Positions 9,069 to 18,330 of a stretch of 64,000 bases of DNA are shown here, piece by piece; the stretch's first letter is position 1, and every line of letters begins with the position of its first letter. This stretch comes from Hyphomicrobiales bacterium (lineage in GTDB: Bacteria; Pseudomonadota; Alphaproteobacteria; Rhizobiales; Beijerinckiaceae), in contig JAGXAM010000004.1 in the NCBI GenBank assembly GCA_019075905.1, positions 100,116 to 164,115 on the forward strand, given 5' to 3'. Both the position numbers and the translations under genes were made by a program. The notes under the pieces are model-generated. The model was not told the DNA's origin. It did no database searches and saw only the letters and a program-made list of their open reading frames with translations.

Positions 9069-9461
9069 CTAATCCAGCGGCGGCACGACACGCGGGCGAC
9101 CTGCATCATCGACCGCGACAAACGTAAAGGTTGCATCGGTCACCTTGTCGCGCTGTTGCTGGCGAAAGCGTCGCGCCCAGGCTTCGATATGGATGCGCAT
9201 CGAGGTGCGCCCGACATGCTCCACCAGCGTGTAGACGCACAGGACATCGCCAACCTTGACCGGCTGGATGAAGGTGAGCGTATCGACCTTGACGGTAACG
9301 ACGCGCCCACGCGCCCGCTCGACCCCGGCAATGCCGCCGGCCTGGTCCATTTGCGAAAGCACCCAGCCCCCGAAAATGTCACCATTGGCATTGGTGTCGG
9401 CCGGCATGGCTATGGTGCGCACGGTCAGGTCGCCGCGCGGCTGGATCGACGCTTCTGACAT
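9069..9461 (-). CDS. Acyl-CoA thioesterase, YciA-like hot-dog protein
   Basis: 130 residues, about the normal length for the family. It shows the hot-dog thioesterase signature PADTNANGDIFGGWVLSQMD (the catalytic Asp/Asn region, ~20-40), then VTVKVDTLTFIQPVKVGDVL and the core strand MRIHIEAWARR. It hydrolyses acyl-CoA thioesters in the cytosol; YciA-type enzymes have broad specificity. Apparently monocistronic. The C-terminus ends shortly after the last core strand (VPPLD). Confidence 0.88.
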   Translation of the reverse strand: MSEASIQPRGDLTVRTIAMPADTNANGDIFGGWVLSQMDQAGGIAGVERARGRVVTVKVDTLTFIQPVKVGDVLCVYTLVEHVGRTSMRIHIEAWARRFRQQQRDKVTDATFTFVAVDDAGRPRVVPPLD

Positions 9462-9532
9462 TCAACTGCCCCCCGAGCGTCGCCCCGCTGCGGCAACCTC
9501 GACATGCCGGAATCCTTGCCAGCCTTAGCCGG

Positions 9533-9721
9533 TCAATGGAAAATTGTCGGTGGTTCCTGCTTGGTGAGTCTGACGATCTCATCCTTGATTTGCAGTTTCT
9601 TTCGCTTCATCTCGGCAATGGTAAGTTCGTCGGTGGCGGGCTGCGCCTTGAGTTCGACGAGTTCGCGCTCCAGTGCACTGTGACGGCGCTGCAATTCAAC
9701 CAGATGATTTGCGAGAGACAT
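9533..9721 (-). CDS. DUF465 (YdcH-like) small protein
   Basis: 62 residues from ATG 9721, preceded by AAGGAG at 8 bases; this start is far better than in-frame upstream candidates. The protein is a short alpha-helical hairpin with the family pattern LxxxHxxLExELxxL and LTIAEMKRKKLQIKDEIVRL. DUF465 proteins are small, basic, probably coiled-coil and of unknown function, widespread in Alphaproteobacteria. A second DUF465 gene lies head-to-head at 9925. Confidence 0.85.
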   Translation of the reverse strand: MSLANHLVELQRRHSALERELVELKAQPATDELTIAEMKRKKLQIKDEIVRLTKQEPPTIFH

Positions 9722-9866
9722 GCTTGCTGCTCCTTTGTGGAAGGCCTGCATGACGGATTCATGACACATTTTGCGCCGGATCCCAAGCGAAAAATTGCGC
9801 GATGCCGCGCTTTTTGCGCTATCGTTAAGAAAGCCAAAAAGCTTGCCTCGCGGTAAAATCGGCTTG

Positions 9867-9888
9867 TGAGCCGGCGCGGCGCGGCTCA
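9867..9888. promoter_or_regulatory. Inverted repeat in the divergent DUF465 promoter region
   Basis: TGAGCCG (9867-9873) and CGGCTCA (9882-9888) form a perfect 7-base inverted repeat around an 8-base GC-rich spacer, 36 bases before the ATG at 9925. It could be an operator for the divergent pair or a 5' UTR hairpin. No regulator can be assigned. Confidence 0.3.
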
Positions 9889-9924
9889 TAATGACTCGCA
9901 AATCAGTGCGGGGCACAAGGGCTC

Positions 9925-10143
9925 ATGAATCAGGATAATGACGCGCCGCCGGGTGTGGGCACAGCCAGCGAGATCGAGCGCCTGCGTGAAGAACACCGTG
10001 ATCTCGATAGCGCCATTGCTGCGCTGCAAATGGTTGGCCGCGCAGATCAATTGCAACTGCAACGCCTGAAGAAGCGCAAGCTGGCGCTGCGTGACCGCCT
10101 GTCCTTTCTGGAAGATCAGGCAACCCCCGACATTATCGCCTGA
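9925..10143 (+). CDS. DUF465 (YdcH-like) small protein, second copy
   Basis: 72 residues. The helical-hairpin core EIERLREEHRDLDSAIAAL plus LQLQRLKKRKLALRDRLSFL matches DUF465, with a longer, poorly conserved N-terminus (~15 residues) than its divergent neighbour. The ATG at 9925 has a modest AAGGG just upstream. It lies ~95 bases before purE and is transcribed towards it. Function unknown. Confidence 0.85.
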   Translation: MNQDNDAPPGVGTASEIERLREEHRDLDSAIAALQMVGRADQLQLQRLKKRKLALRDRLSFLEDQATPDIIA

Positions 10144-10238
10144 CGCGCTGCGATTGCGCCTTGCCACACTTTTGGCTATGTCCGGCACGGCCCCCGGGGC
10201 TGCGTTGATACACCGCTCGAATCAAAGGAAGATGCAGC

Positions 10239-10739
10239 TTGCAGGCACCTGTCGCCATCATCATGGGCAGCCAGTCGGATTGGGCGACCATGCGCCATGC
10301 AGCCGCAACGCTGGCAGAACTCGGCATTGCCGTTGAGACGCGCATCGTCTCGGCGCATCGCACCCCGCATCGCCTTGTCAGTTTCGCCGAAAATGCCGAA
10401 ACCCGCGGCGTGAAGGTTATCATTGCCGGGGCCGGCGGCGCCGCGCATTTGCCGGGCATGACCGCGGCTTTTTCTTCCTTGCCGGTTTTCGGCGTGCCGG
10501 TGGAATCAAAGGCTCTGTCGGGACAGGATTCGCTGTTGTCGATCGTGCAGATGCCGGCCGGAATTCCGGTAGGCACGCTGGCCATCGGCAAGGCCGGTGC
10601 CATTAATGCCGCCCTGCTGGCGGCAGCGGTTCTGGCCTTGGGCGATGGTGCGCTGCGCCAGAGGCTGAAGCAATGGCGTCAGGCCCAGAGCGACGCCGTA
10701 GCCGAAGTGCCCGATGATACGCTTGTGGCGCAGGGTTGA
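10239..10739 (+). CDS. purE: N5-carboxyaminoimidazole ribonucleotide mutase PurE
   Basis: 166 residues. Class I PurE converts N5-CAIR to CAIR in de novo purine synthesis. Conserved features are GSQSDW at the phosphate site (~10-15), SAHRTP (~39-44, catalytic His), [12 protein letters not shown], and [20 protein letters not shown]. The start is TTG at 10239 with AAAGGA 9 bases upstream; the nearby ATG at 10232 is in another frame. purK follows after 3 bases, the standard purEK operon. Confidence 0.95.
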   Translation: MQAPVAIIMGSQSDWATMRHAAATLAELGIAVETRIVSAHRTPHRLVSFAENAETRGVKVIIAGAGGAAHLPGMTAAFSSLPVFGVPVESKALSGQDSLLSIVQMPAGIPVGTLAIGKAGAINAALLAAAVLALGDGALRQRLKQWRQAQSDAVAEVPDDTLVAQG

Positions 10740-10742
10740 GCC

Positions 10743-11825
10743 ATGATTGTCGCACCCGGCGCAACCATCGGCATTCTCGGCGGCGGGCAACTGGCGCGCA
10801 TGCTGGCGCTGGCTGCCGCAGGCCTCGGCTATCGCATCCATATTTACGCGCCCGAGGCCGATAGCCCGGCCCGCGATGTCAGTGCCGCCTTCACCAAGGC
10901 CGCCTATGAGGATGAGCGCGCCTTGCAGCGCTTCGCTGCCGAAGTCGATATCGTCACCTATGAATTCGAAAACGTGCCGGCCGCAACCGCGCATTTTCTG
11001 GAAAAACTGCGCCCCTTGCGCCCCGGCGCCGAGGCCCTGGTCGCCACCCAGGACCGGCTGGTCGAAAAGCGCTTCTTCAAAGCGCTCGGGCTCGAAACGG
11101 CGCCTTTCCAGCCGGTTGACAACGGCGGCGAGCTCGCCCGCGCCGTCGCCCAGATCGGGCGACCCTCGATCCTGAAATCACGCCGCCTTGGCTATGACGG
11201 CAAGGGTCAGGCGATGATCCGCGAGGGCAGCGACATTGGCGCCATTTACCGGGCCATGGGCTCGCCGCCCTGCATTCTCGAGGGCGTGGTCAATTTCGTC
11301 CGCGAAATCTCGATTGTCGCGGCGCGCACCGCAAAGGGCGAATTTGCCGCCTATGAGCCCTGCGAAAATTCCCATGAGAACCACATTCTGGCCCGCACAA
11401 TGGTGCCGGCCACCCTGCGGCCAGAAACCGCGCAAAAAGCCGAGGCCTATGTCCATGGCATTGCCGATGCGCTGGATTATATCGGCGTGCTGGCGGTGGA
11501 AATGTTTGTGGTCGAGGATTATCACAGCGGGGAGGAACGCCTCATCATCAATGAAATGGCGCCGCGCGTGCATAATTCCGGGCATTGGACGCAAGGCGGC
11601 GCCCGGACCTCGCAATTCGAGCAGCATATTCGCGCCATTTGCGGCCTGCCGCTGGGCGCGACCGCGCGGCTGGGCGATATTGTCATGATCAATCTCATCG
11701 GCGAGGCTGTGGAGAGCTGGGCCGAGCATCTCGCCGATCCCGAGGCCTTGCTGCAGCTCTACGGCAAGCGCGAGACGCGTCCGGGCCGGAAAATGGGGCA
11801 TGTGACCAAAGTCATGCGGCGCTAG
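10743..11825 (+). CDS. purK: N5-carboxyaminoimidazole ribonucleotide synthase PurK
   Basis: 360 residues. This ATP-grasp enzyme makes N5-CAIR from AIR, bicarbonate and ATP, feeding PurE encoded immediately upstream. It begins with the nucleotide-binding pattern ILGGGQLARMLALAA. The central ATP-grasp region has ILKSRRLGYDGKGQ and ILEGVVNFVREIS. The metal and active-site segment NEMAPRVHNSGHWT lies near residue 265. Length and motifs are normal. Confidence 0.96.
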   Translation: MIVAPGATIGILGGGQLARMLALAAAGLGYRIHIYAPEADSPARDVSAAFTKAAYEDERALQRFAAEVDIVTYEFENVPAATAHFLEKLRPLRPGAEALVATQDRLVEKRFFKALGLETAPFQPVDNGGELARAVAQIGRPSILKSRRLGYDGKGQAMIREGSDIGAIYRAMGSPPCILEGVVNFVREISIVAARTAKGEFAAYEPCENSHENHILARTMVPATLRPETAQKAEAYVHGIADALDYIGVLAVEMFVVEDYHSGEERLIINEMAPRVHNSGHWTQGGARTSQFEQHIRAICGLPLGATARLGDIVMINLIGEAVESWAEHLADPEALLQLYGKRETRPGRKMGHVTKVMRR

Positions 11826-11934
11826 GGCGCAAGCGGGGCTTTTCCGACGGCGCAGGATTGGCGCGGTCGCCTTGGCTGTGCTATCCCCGATTCGGGGCGC
11901 CAATCGCCGCAATGGCAGAATAAAGAGGCCGTAT

Positions 11935-12909
11935 ATGCGGGCCGTGGGATATGTCTGGCTCTGCACTCTGGCCGTGCTGCCCATGGCTCATGACCTTGCC
12001 AGGGCCGCGACGCTGCCGCCCGGCGAGGTGGCGCTCACAGCCGCGGAAATCAAGGCCGAGGCCATCGACACCACGACCATGCAGCTTCAGGCCTTTGCCC
12101 CGACGCGGCCGGCCTTCGCGCGGGTGCTGAGCAGCGCACCGCTGATCGCGCTGCGCGAACGCCTCGCCAAGGCCCGGGCCGATGCGCTCGCGGCCCATGC
12201 CAGGAGCACGGCGCTGGCCGCGCGCTACAACCGTGACCTGAGCCTGTTCAACACCCACCACGCAGCTTCGGCACAGACCATGCAGGACAGCAAGGCGGCG
12301 AGCGCCGCGGCTGACAGTGCCGTTGTTGCCGCAACCGCCCGCATTGAAATGATCAAGGCCTCGCTGGTGCAACATTATGGCGCGCAACTCGCCGATGATC
12401 CCGCCACCCTTCAGGCCTTGCAGGGCGGCAAGGCCCGGCTGGTTTCCGTGGTCTTGCCGCCGGCCTATGCCGGTGCGCCGCCAGCGATGCTCGATCTTGC
12501 GACGCCCGATGGCAGCATGGCACCGGCGCATCTCGCCGGCCCGGCCAGCGCCGTCGATCCCGCGGCGAGCGGCAGGCCGTTCCTTTATGTCACCACGGCC
12601 CCCTTGCCTCAGGGCCTTGCCACCACGGCCCGCCTGCCGCTCGGCGCGCCCCATCCCGCCTTGCTCGTTCCGGCGTCGGCGCAACTTTGGTATGCGGGCG
12701 AGCGCTGGGCCTATGTGGCGCTGCCGCATGGGCTTTTTCAGCGCCGCAAACTGACGGGGCATGCCATAGACGGCCAGTTCCCGGTCGGAGCGCCGTTCAG
12801 GCCGGGCGACAAGATCGTCACCAGCGGCGCACAGCTGCTGCTCTCGCAGGAACTGCTGCCGCACGCCATTGCCACGGCCTGCAAAGACCCGCCGGAATGT
12901 GATGACTAA
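11935..12909 (+). CDS. Reduced CusB-like periplasmic adaptor
   Basis: 324 residues from ATG 11935, which has AGAGG upstream and opens directly into a Sec signal (~1-25, ending near ARAAT). A helical hairpin rich in Ala (~50-145) is followed by a beta-rich C-terminus. There LWYAGERWAYVALPHGLFQRR and GDKIVTSGAQLLLSQELL match the end of CusB/CzcB-type adaptors. The first lipoyl half that normally precedes the hairpin is short or degenerate. The RND pump gene starts 33 bases downstream, so it is very probably that pump's adaptor. No outer-membrane factor gene is adjacent. Confidence 0.7.
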   Translation: MRAVGYVWLCTLAVLPMAHDLARAATLPPGEVALTAAEIKAEAIDTTTMQLQAFAPTRPAFARVLSSAPLIALRERLAKARADALAAHARSTALAARYNRDLSLFNTHHAASAQTMQDSKAASAAADSAVVAATARIEMIKASLVQHYGAQLADDPATLQALQGGKARLVSVVLPPAYAGAPPAMLDLATPDGSMAPAHLAGPASAVDPAASGRPFLYVTTAPLPQGLATTARLPLGAPHPALLVPASAQLWYAGERWAYVALPHGLFQRRKLTGHAIDGQFPVGAPFRPGDKIVTSGAQLLLSQELLPHAIATACKDPPECDD

Positions 12910-12942
12910 GCCCCGATCCCGCCGCGCCCGGGCCGGTGCCTC

Positions 12943-15900
12943 ATGCTGACAGGTCTCGTCAAATTCAGCCTGCGCCATCGCAACGCGGTATTTGCCGCGG
13001 CCTTATTTATCATGGCATATGGCACCCTCGCGCTGGTGCGGGCCAATTACGACGTCTTTCCTGAATTCGCGCCGCCGATGGCGGTGGTGGTGACCGAAGC
13101 ACCCGGGCTGAGCGCAGGCGAGGTCGAGCGGCTGGTCACCAACCCGGTTGAGGCCGATCTCGGCGGCACCATCGGCCTTGCTTCCATGCGCTCGAAATCG
13201 TTGCAGGGCCTGTCGATGGTGACCCTGATTTTTGGCAACCGGCTCAATGTCTGGCGGGCGCGTCAGGTAGTCAACGAGAAGCTGGCGCAACTGACCGCCA
13301 GCCTGCCACAGGGCATCGGCGTGCCGCATCTGCTACCGCTGGCCAGCGCCACCAGCATCGTCATGCAGGTCGGCCTGACCAGCACCAGCCTGTCGCCCAT
13401 GGCGCTCGATACAATCGCCCGCTTCACCCTGCGCCCGCAATTGCTGAGCGTGCCGGGCGTCGCTGATGCCATCGTGTTTGGCGGCGCCGCACGCCAGATC
13501 CGCATTGAGGCCAGCGCCAGACGCTTGCAATTGCATGATCTCGCCCTCAGCGATGTTATCACGGCCGTGCGGGCAGCCTTCGGCACGCCTGATCTCGGAT
13601 TTGTCAGCACGCCCAACCAGCGGCTGGCGCTGTCCTTGCACAGCGGTGAGTCCAGCCCCGCCGCCATTGCCGGTCTCACCATCGGCTGGCACCAGGGGGC
13701 AGGGGTGCGGCTCGGCGATGTCGCCAAAGTCCGCTATGCCAGCGCGCCGCAACTGGGTGCGGCCAGCATAGATGGCCAGAACGGCATCGTCATGGTGATC
13801 GAGAACCAGTTCGGCAGCAACACCTTGCAGGTGTCGCAGGCGCTGGACCGGCGCCTTGCCGCTTTGGCCCCGGTTCTGGCGCAGCGCGGCGTCATCCTGC
13901 ACGCGCATCTGTTTCACCCGGCCGATTTCATCGTCATCGCGGTGCATCATCTGGGATTGGCGCTGCTGGTGGGCGCGGTGCTGGTGGCACTGGTGCTGCT
14001 GGCCTTTCTTGATAATGCCCGCACCGCCCTGATTTCTGTCACAGCCGTGCCCCTGTCCTTGCTGACGGCGATCATCGTGCTCGGCCATTTTGGCGTCACG
14101 CTGAACACCATGAGCATCGGCGGCCTCGCCATTGCCCTCGGCGAGGTGGTCGATGATGCCATCATCGATGTTGAGAACATCCACCGCCGCCTTGCCGAAA
14201 ACCGCGCGCTGGCATCGCCCCGGCCGGCGCGCAGCGTGGTGTTGCGTGCCGCCGTTGAAGTGCGCAGCGCCGTGGTCTTCGCAACGCTGGTGGTGGTGAC
14301 GGTGTTTCTGCCGGTGCTGGCCCTGCGCGGCGTTGCCGGGCGGCTGTTTGCTCCGCTCGCCGAGGCCTATATCGCCGCTGTTCTGGCCTCGCTGCTGGTG
14401 GCTCTCACCCTGACTCCGGCCCTGGCACTGACCTTGCTCGACCGGCCGCAGGGCGGTGGGCAGGACCGCCGCTGGATCGCCGGTCTCAAGAACCTCCACA
14501 CGCGGGTTTTGCAAAATGTCATCAACCGGGTTCGCCTCGCCGGCATTCTGGTGGTGCTTGGCGCCATCGCCATTGTCGCCAGCCTGCCCTTCGCAAGGCT
14601 CAGCACCATTCCGGCGCTGCGCGAGGGCCATTACATCATACATATGGGCCTTGCACCGGGATCCTCGCTCGGGCAATCGATGCGGGTGGGCGCGGCTGTG
14701 TCGAAGGCGGTCTTGCGCATTCCCGGTGTTGCCAGCATCGCCCAGACTGCTGGCCGCGCCCAGGATGTGATCGATCCTGTCGGCGTGCATCTCAGCGAGT
14801 TCGGCGTCACCCTGAAACCGATGGGCGCCGCAGGGCAAGCCCGGGTGCTCGCCGCCATAAGGGCAAGGCTTCAGGGGTTTCCCGGCCTCTCAACCGCCGT
14901 CAACACCTTTCTGACCGAGCGCATCGATGAAACCATCACCGGCACCACGGCGCCGGTCGTCATCAAGGTTTTTGGCCCTGATCTCGATGTCATCGAGCGG
15001 GTGGCCGTCAGGATCGCCGAACTCGTCGGCAAAATTCACGGCGTGCGTAGCGTCAATGTCGAACAGCCGGCGTCCCTGCCGCTGGTATCGGTGCGCCTGC
15101 GCCCGCGCGCCATCGCGGCAGCCGGCTTTCAGCCCGGCACCGTGACCGATGCCCTGGCTGCCGCCAATGCCGGGGTGACGCTCGGCGAGGTGCATCGCCA
15201 TGCTGAAATCATTCCGGTGACGGTGGCATTGCAGCCTGCGCCCGGCGATCCCCTGGCGGCCCTGCGCGAGATCACGCTGCGCAACAGCGATGGCCTCGCG
15301 GTGCCGCTGCGCGATTTGGCGCATATCAGCGAGACCTCCGGGCGCTACCAGATCACCCATGAGGGTGGGCAGCGCATTGCCGCCGTTTCGGTTCATCTCG
15401 GGTCCGGAGGCGTTGGCGCCTTCACCAGCACCGCGCAGCGGCTGATCCGGCGCGGCCTGAAAATGCCGCCGGGCACCTTTGCCTTGTTTACCGGCGAAGG
15501 CGCGACGGCACGGCGCGCGGCGCTGGATCTGGCCGCCTACGGGGCGATGGCGCTGGCAGGGGTCATAGTGCTGCTGGCGCTGGCGTTGAAAAACGCGCGC
15601 GCCGTGGCGCTGGTGATGCTCAACCTGCCCTTCGCCTTCATCGGCGGCATCGTCGTCCTGCTGCCCGGCGGGCTCAATCTGTCGCTGGGCGCGCTGGTCG
15701 GCTTTCTGACCCTGTTCGGCATTTCGCTGCGCAATTCCATCATGCTCATCGCCCATTGCCAGCGCAGCCCCGGCAACAGGCCGGAGCGGCTCGGGGCGCA
15801 ACGCGCCATCGCCGCCACACGCGCCCGTCTGGTGCCGATCCTCATGACCGCTGCCGCCACCGCCCTCGCGCTCGCGCCGCTGGCGCTCAGCAGCGGCGCA

Positions 15901-16026
15901 CCGGGCAATGAAATCGAAGGGCCCATGGCGCTGGTGATTCTGGGCGGGCTGGTCACCTCGACCTTGCTAAATTTGCTAGTTCTGCCGATTTTTGCCGCCC
16001 GCTGGCTGATCATCGGCAAAAACTGA
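12943..16026 (+). CDS. RND efflux pump, heavy-metal (CusA/CzcA)-like
   Basis: 1027 residues, the usual size for a 12-TM RND permease with two large periplasmic loops. It begins with TM1 at ~13-30 (NAVFAAALFIMAYGTLAL) and the porter start YDVFPEFAPP. It contains the HME-type stretch GEVVDDAIIDVENIHRRL in TM4 (acidic proton-relay residues present) and a second TM bundle after ~850 (MALVILGGLVTSTLLNLLVL near the end). Proton-driven efflux across the envelope with the upstream adaptor. The fold is certain; metal specificity is not, because nothing in the context names a metal. Confidence 0.9.
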   Translation: MLTGLVKFSLRHRNAVFAAALFIMAYGTLALVRANYDVFPEFAPPMAVVVTEAPGLSAGEVERLVTNPVEADLGGTIGLASMRSKSLQGLSMVTLIFGNRLNVWRARQVVNEKLAQLTASLPQGIGVPHLLPLASATSIVMQVGLTSTSLSPMALDTIARFTLRPQLLSVPGVADAIVFGGAARQIRIEASARRLQLHDLALSDVITAVRAAFGTPDLGFVSTPNQRLALSLHSGESSPAAIAGLTIGWHQGAGVRLGDVAKVRYASAPQLGAASIDGQNGIVMVIENQFGSNTLQVSQALDRRLAALAPVLAQRGVILHAHLFHPADFIVIAVHHLGLALLVGAVLVALVLLAFLDNARTALISVTAVPLSLLTAIIVLGHFGVTLNTMSIGGLAIALGEVVDDAIIDVENIHRRLAENRALASPRPARSVVLRAAVEVRSAVVFATLVVVTVFLPVLALRGVAGRLFAPLAEAYIAAVLASLLVALTLTPALALTLLDRPQGGGQDRRWIAGLKNLHTRVLQNVINRVRLAGILVVLGAIAIVASLPFARLSTIPALREGHYIIHMGLAPGSSLGQSMRVGAAVSKAVLRIPGVASIAQTAGRAQDVIDPVGVHLSEFGVTLKPMGAAGQARVLAAIRARLQGFPGLSTAVNTFLTERIDETITGTTAPVVIKVFGPDLDVIERVAVRIAELVGKIHGVRSVNVEQPASLPLVSVRLRPRAIAAAGFQPGTVTDALAAANAGVTLGEVHRHAEIIPVTVALQPAPGDPLAALREITLRNSDGLAVPLRDLAHISETSGRYQITHEGGQRIAAVSVHLGSGGVGAFTSTAQRLIRRGLKMPPGTFALFTGEGATARRAALDLAAYGAMALAGVIVLLALALKNARAVALVMLNLPFAFIGGIVVLLPGGLNLSLGALVGFLTLFGISLRNSIMLIAHCQRSPGNRPERLGAQRAIAATRARLVPILMTAAATALALAPLALSSGAPGNEIEGPMALVILGGLVTSTLLNLLVLPIFAARWLIIGKN

Positions 16027-16119
16027 CAGAGGGCCTTGACCACGGCCATTTAGAAGCGTGAAATGCCATCGAGAGCGGTGCCGCCAGTCTGGCCCGAACC
16101 CGACGACAGGAGACACGCG

Positions 16120-17142
16120 GTGACGACACGAATTTCCCTAGCCCTTGTGACGCTGACGGCCATGGCCACCCTCGCCGGCGTTGCCCATGCCACCTCGACA
16201 CTCGATACGGTCAAGCAGCGCGGCATGTTGCAGTGCGGTGTTGAAACCTCGTTGCCGGGATTCGGCATTCCCGATGACAAGGGCAATTGGACCGGCCTCG
16301 ATGTCGATACCTGCCGCGCCGTGGCCACCGCCGTGTTCGGAGACCCGACCAAGGTGAAGTTCGTGCCGCTCACCCCCAAGGATCGCTTCACGGCCCTGCA
16401 ATCGGGCGAGATCGATATGCTGTCGCGCGATACCACCTGGACGCAGTCGCGCCAGTCGGCTCAGGGCCTGCTGTTCACCGGCGTCAACTATTATGATGGC
16501 CAGGGCTTCATGGTGCGCAAGTCGCTTGGCGTCACCTCGGCGCTGAAGCTTAATGGCGCCTCGATCTGCGTTCAGCAGGGATCGACCAGCGAGCAAAATC
16601 TCGCCGATTATTTCCAGACCCACCATATGACCTTCAAGCCGGTGAATTTCGACAATGCCGATGCCATTATCAAGGCCTATGATTCGGGCCGCTGCGACGC
16701 CTTGACGACTGATGCCTCCGGCCTGGCCTCCGAGCGTCTGAAACTCGGCAATCCTGCCGACCACATCATCCTGCCGGAAATCATTTCCAAGGAACCGCTC
16801 GGCCCCTCGGTGCGCAAGGGCGATGACCAATGGTTCGACATTGTACAATGGAGCCTGTTTGCGATGATCGATGCCGAGGAACTCGGCGTGACCCAGGCCA
16901 ATGTCGACACGATGATGAAGTCGACCAATCCGGCGATCAAGCGCTTGCTCGGCGTCGAGGGCGATTATGGCAAGACCATGGGGCTCACCAATGACTGGGC
17001 CTATAATATCATCAAGAAAGTCGGCAATTACGGCGAAGTGTTCGAGCGCAATGTCGGCTCTGGCTCGCCGCTGAAACTGAAGCGCGGCCTCAACCAGCTC
17101 TGGAACAAGGGCGGCATTCTTTATGCGCCGCCGCTTGACTGA
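16120..17142 (+). CDS. aapJ: General amino-acid ABC transporter substrate-binding protein
   Basis: 340 residues from GTG 16120, preceded by ACAGGAGA; an upstream in-frame ATG at 16063 lacks a comparable site and would bury the signal peptide. Sec signal ~1-23 (LALVTLTAMATLAGVAHA). The mature protein has the AapJ/BztA pattern GMLQCGVETSLPGFG, DTTWTQSRQ and GLNQLWNKGGILYAPPLD at the end. It captures polar amino acids in the periplasm for AapQMP, encoded directly downstream. Confidence 0.93.
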   Translation: MTTRISLALVTLTAMATLAGVAHATSTLDTVKQRGMLQCGVETSLPGFGIPDDKGNWTGLDVDTCRAVATAVFGDPTKVKFVPLTPKDRFTALQSGEIDMLSRDTTWTQSRQSAQGLLFTGVNYYDGQGFMVRKSLGVTSALKLNGASICVQQGSTSEQNLADYFQTHHMTFKPVNFDNADAIIKAYDSGRCDALTTDASGLASERLKLGNPADHIILPEIISKEPLGPSVRKGDDQWFDIVQWSLFAMIDAEELGVTQANVDTMMKSTNPAIKRLLGVEGDYGKTMGLTNDWAYNIIKKVGNYGEVFERNVGSGSPLKLKRGLNQLWNKGGILYAPPLD

Positions 17143-17154
17143 CGCATCGAAGCA

Positions 17155-18330
17155 TTGACCGTGCCGCGCGGGGCAGATCGACTTTGGAATCGGCCCGCCG
17201 TACGAGGATTTGCGGCCCAAAGCCTGCTGGTGCTGGCTTTGGGCTCCATTGTCATCGGTGCAGCCCTCGAGGCCCATGACAAAATGCTGGCGCGGCACAT
17301 GCCGCTGGGGTTCGGCTTCTGGCACCAGACCGCCGGCTTTGACATCGAGCAGGCGCTGATTCCTTTCGCGGCGTCCTCATCGACTTATGGCACCGCGTTC
17401 TTTGTCGGCTTGCTCAACACCTTGCTGGTGGCAGCCCTTGGCATCGTGCTCGCGACCCTGCTTGGCTTTCTCATCGGCATCGCCCGTCTTTCCGGCAATT
17501 TCGTGGTGGCGCGCCTGAGTGCGGCCTATGTCGAAATGTTCCGCAACATCCCGCTGCTGCTGCAATTATTGTTCTGGTACAATGCGATATTGCGGCCGCT
17601 GCCAGCGCCGCGCCAATCGCTGCACCTGCCTCGTGGTGCCGTGCTCAACAACCGTGGCATCATGCTGCCCGGCCCGCACGCCGCAGCCGGATCATGGCCC
17701 ATGGCACTGGCGCTGGTTCTGGCCATCGCGCTCGGGGCTGGATTTCTGATGGCCGCGAGGCGCTCCAGAAAGCTGACCGGCTATGCGCGCGGCCTCGGCT
17801 GGTGGGGCCTTGCCCTCGCCCTGGCCCTGCCGCTGGCAACCGCCCTGGCTTTCGGCCCGCCGCTGCATGTCACCATGCCACAATTGCAGGGCTTCAATTA
17901 TGTGCACGGTCTCAGCATCTATCCGGAATTGCTGGCGCTGTTGCTGGGGCTCAGCCTCTATACGGCTGCCTTCATTGCCGAAATCGTGCGCGCCGGCATC
18001 CAGTCGGTAGCCCGTGGCCAGCGCGAGGCGGCGGCAGCGCTCGGCCTGCCACCTGTGCAGATCCTGCGGTGGGTCGTGGTGCCGCAGGCGCTGCGTGTCA
18101 TCATACCGCCGCTCACTAACCAATATCTCAACCTCACCAAAAACTCGACGCTGGCGGTGGCCATCGGTTATCCCGATCTGGCGCAGGTTTTTATGGGCAC
18201 CGTGCTCAATCAAACCGGCGCTGCCGTGCAGATCGTCTTCATCACCATGGGCGTCTATCTGGCGATCTCGCTGGTGACGGCGCTGGCGATGAACCTCTGG
18301 AACCGGAGGATGGCGCTTCATGAACGCTGA
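17155..18330 (+). CDS. aapQ: Amino-acid ABC transporter permease AapQ
   Basis: 391 residues, the long form typical of AapQ/BztB with a large insert between the early and late membrane segments. It starts at TTG 17155 or GTG 17161; neither has a strong ribosome site. The BPD-permease signature AYVEMFRNIPLLLQLLFWYN is near 125, and the EAA loop is EAAAALGLPPVQ near 290. It forms the inner-membrane channel together with AapM, whose gene overlaps by 11 bases. Confidence 0.93.
   Translation: MTVPRGADRLWNRPAVRGFAAQSLLVLALGSIVIGAALEAHDKMLARHMPLGFGFWHQTAGFDIEQALIPFAASSSTYGTAFFVGLLNTLLVAALGIVLATLLGFLIGIARLSGNFVVARLSAAYVEMFRNIPLLLQLLFWYNAILRPLPAPRQSLHLPRGAVLNNRGIMLPGPHAAAGSWPMALALVLAIALGAGFLMAARRSRKLTGYARGLGWWGLALALALPLATALAFGPPLHVTMPQLQGFNYVHGLSIYPELLALLLGLSLYTAAFIAEIVRAGIQSVARGQREAAAALGLPPVQILRWVVVPQALRVIIPPLTNQYLNLTKNSTLAVAIGYPDLAQVFMGTVLNQTGAAVQIVFITMGVYLAISLVTALAMNLWNRRMALHER

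Noticed and set aside
13333..14838. 501-codon minus-strand frame opposite the RND pump
   Set aside because: The RND protein on the plus strand has all expected motifs; the antisense frame is His/Gln/Arg-rich and without a ribosome site or known domain.
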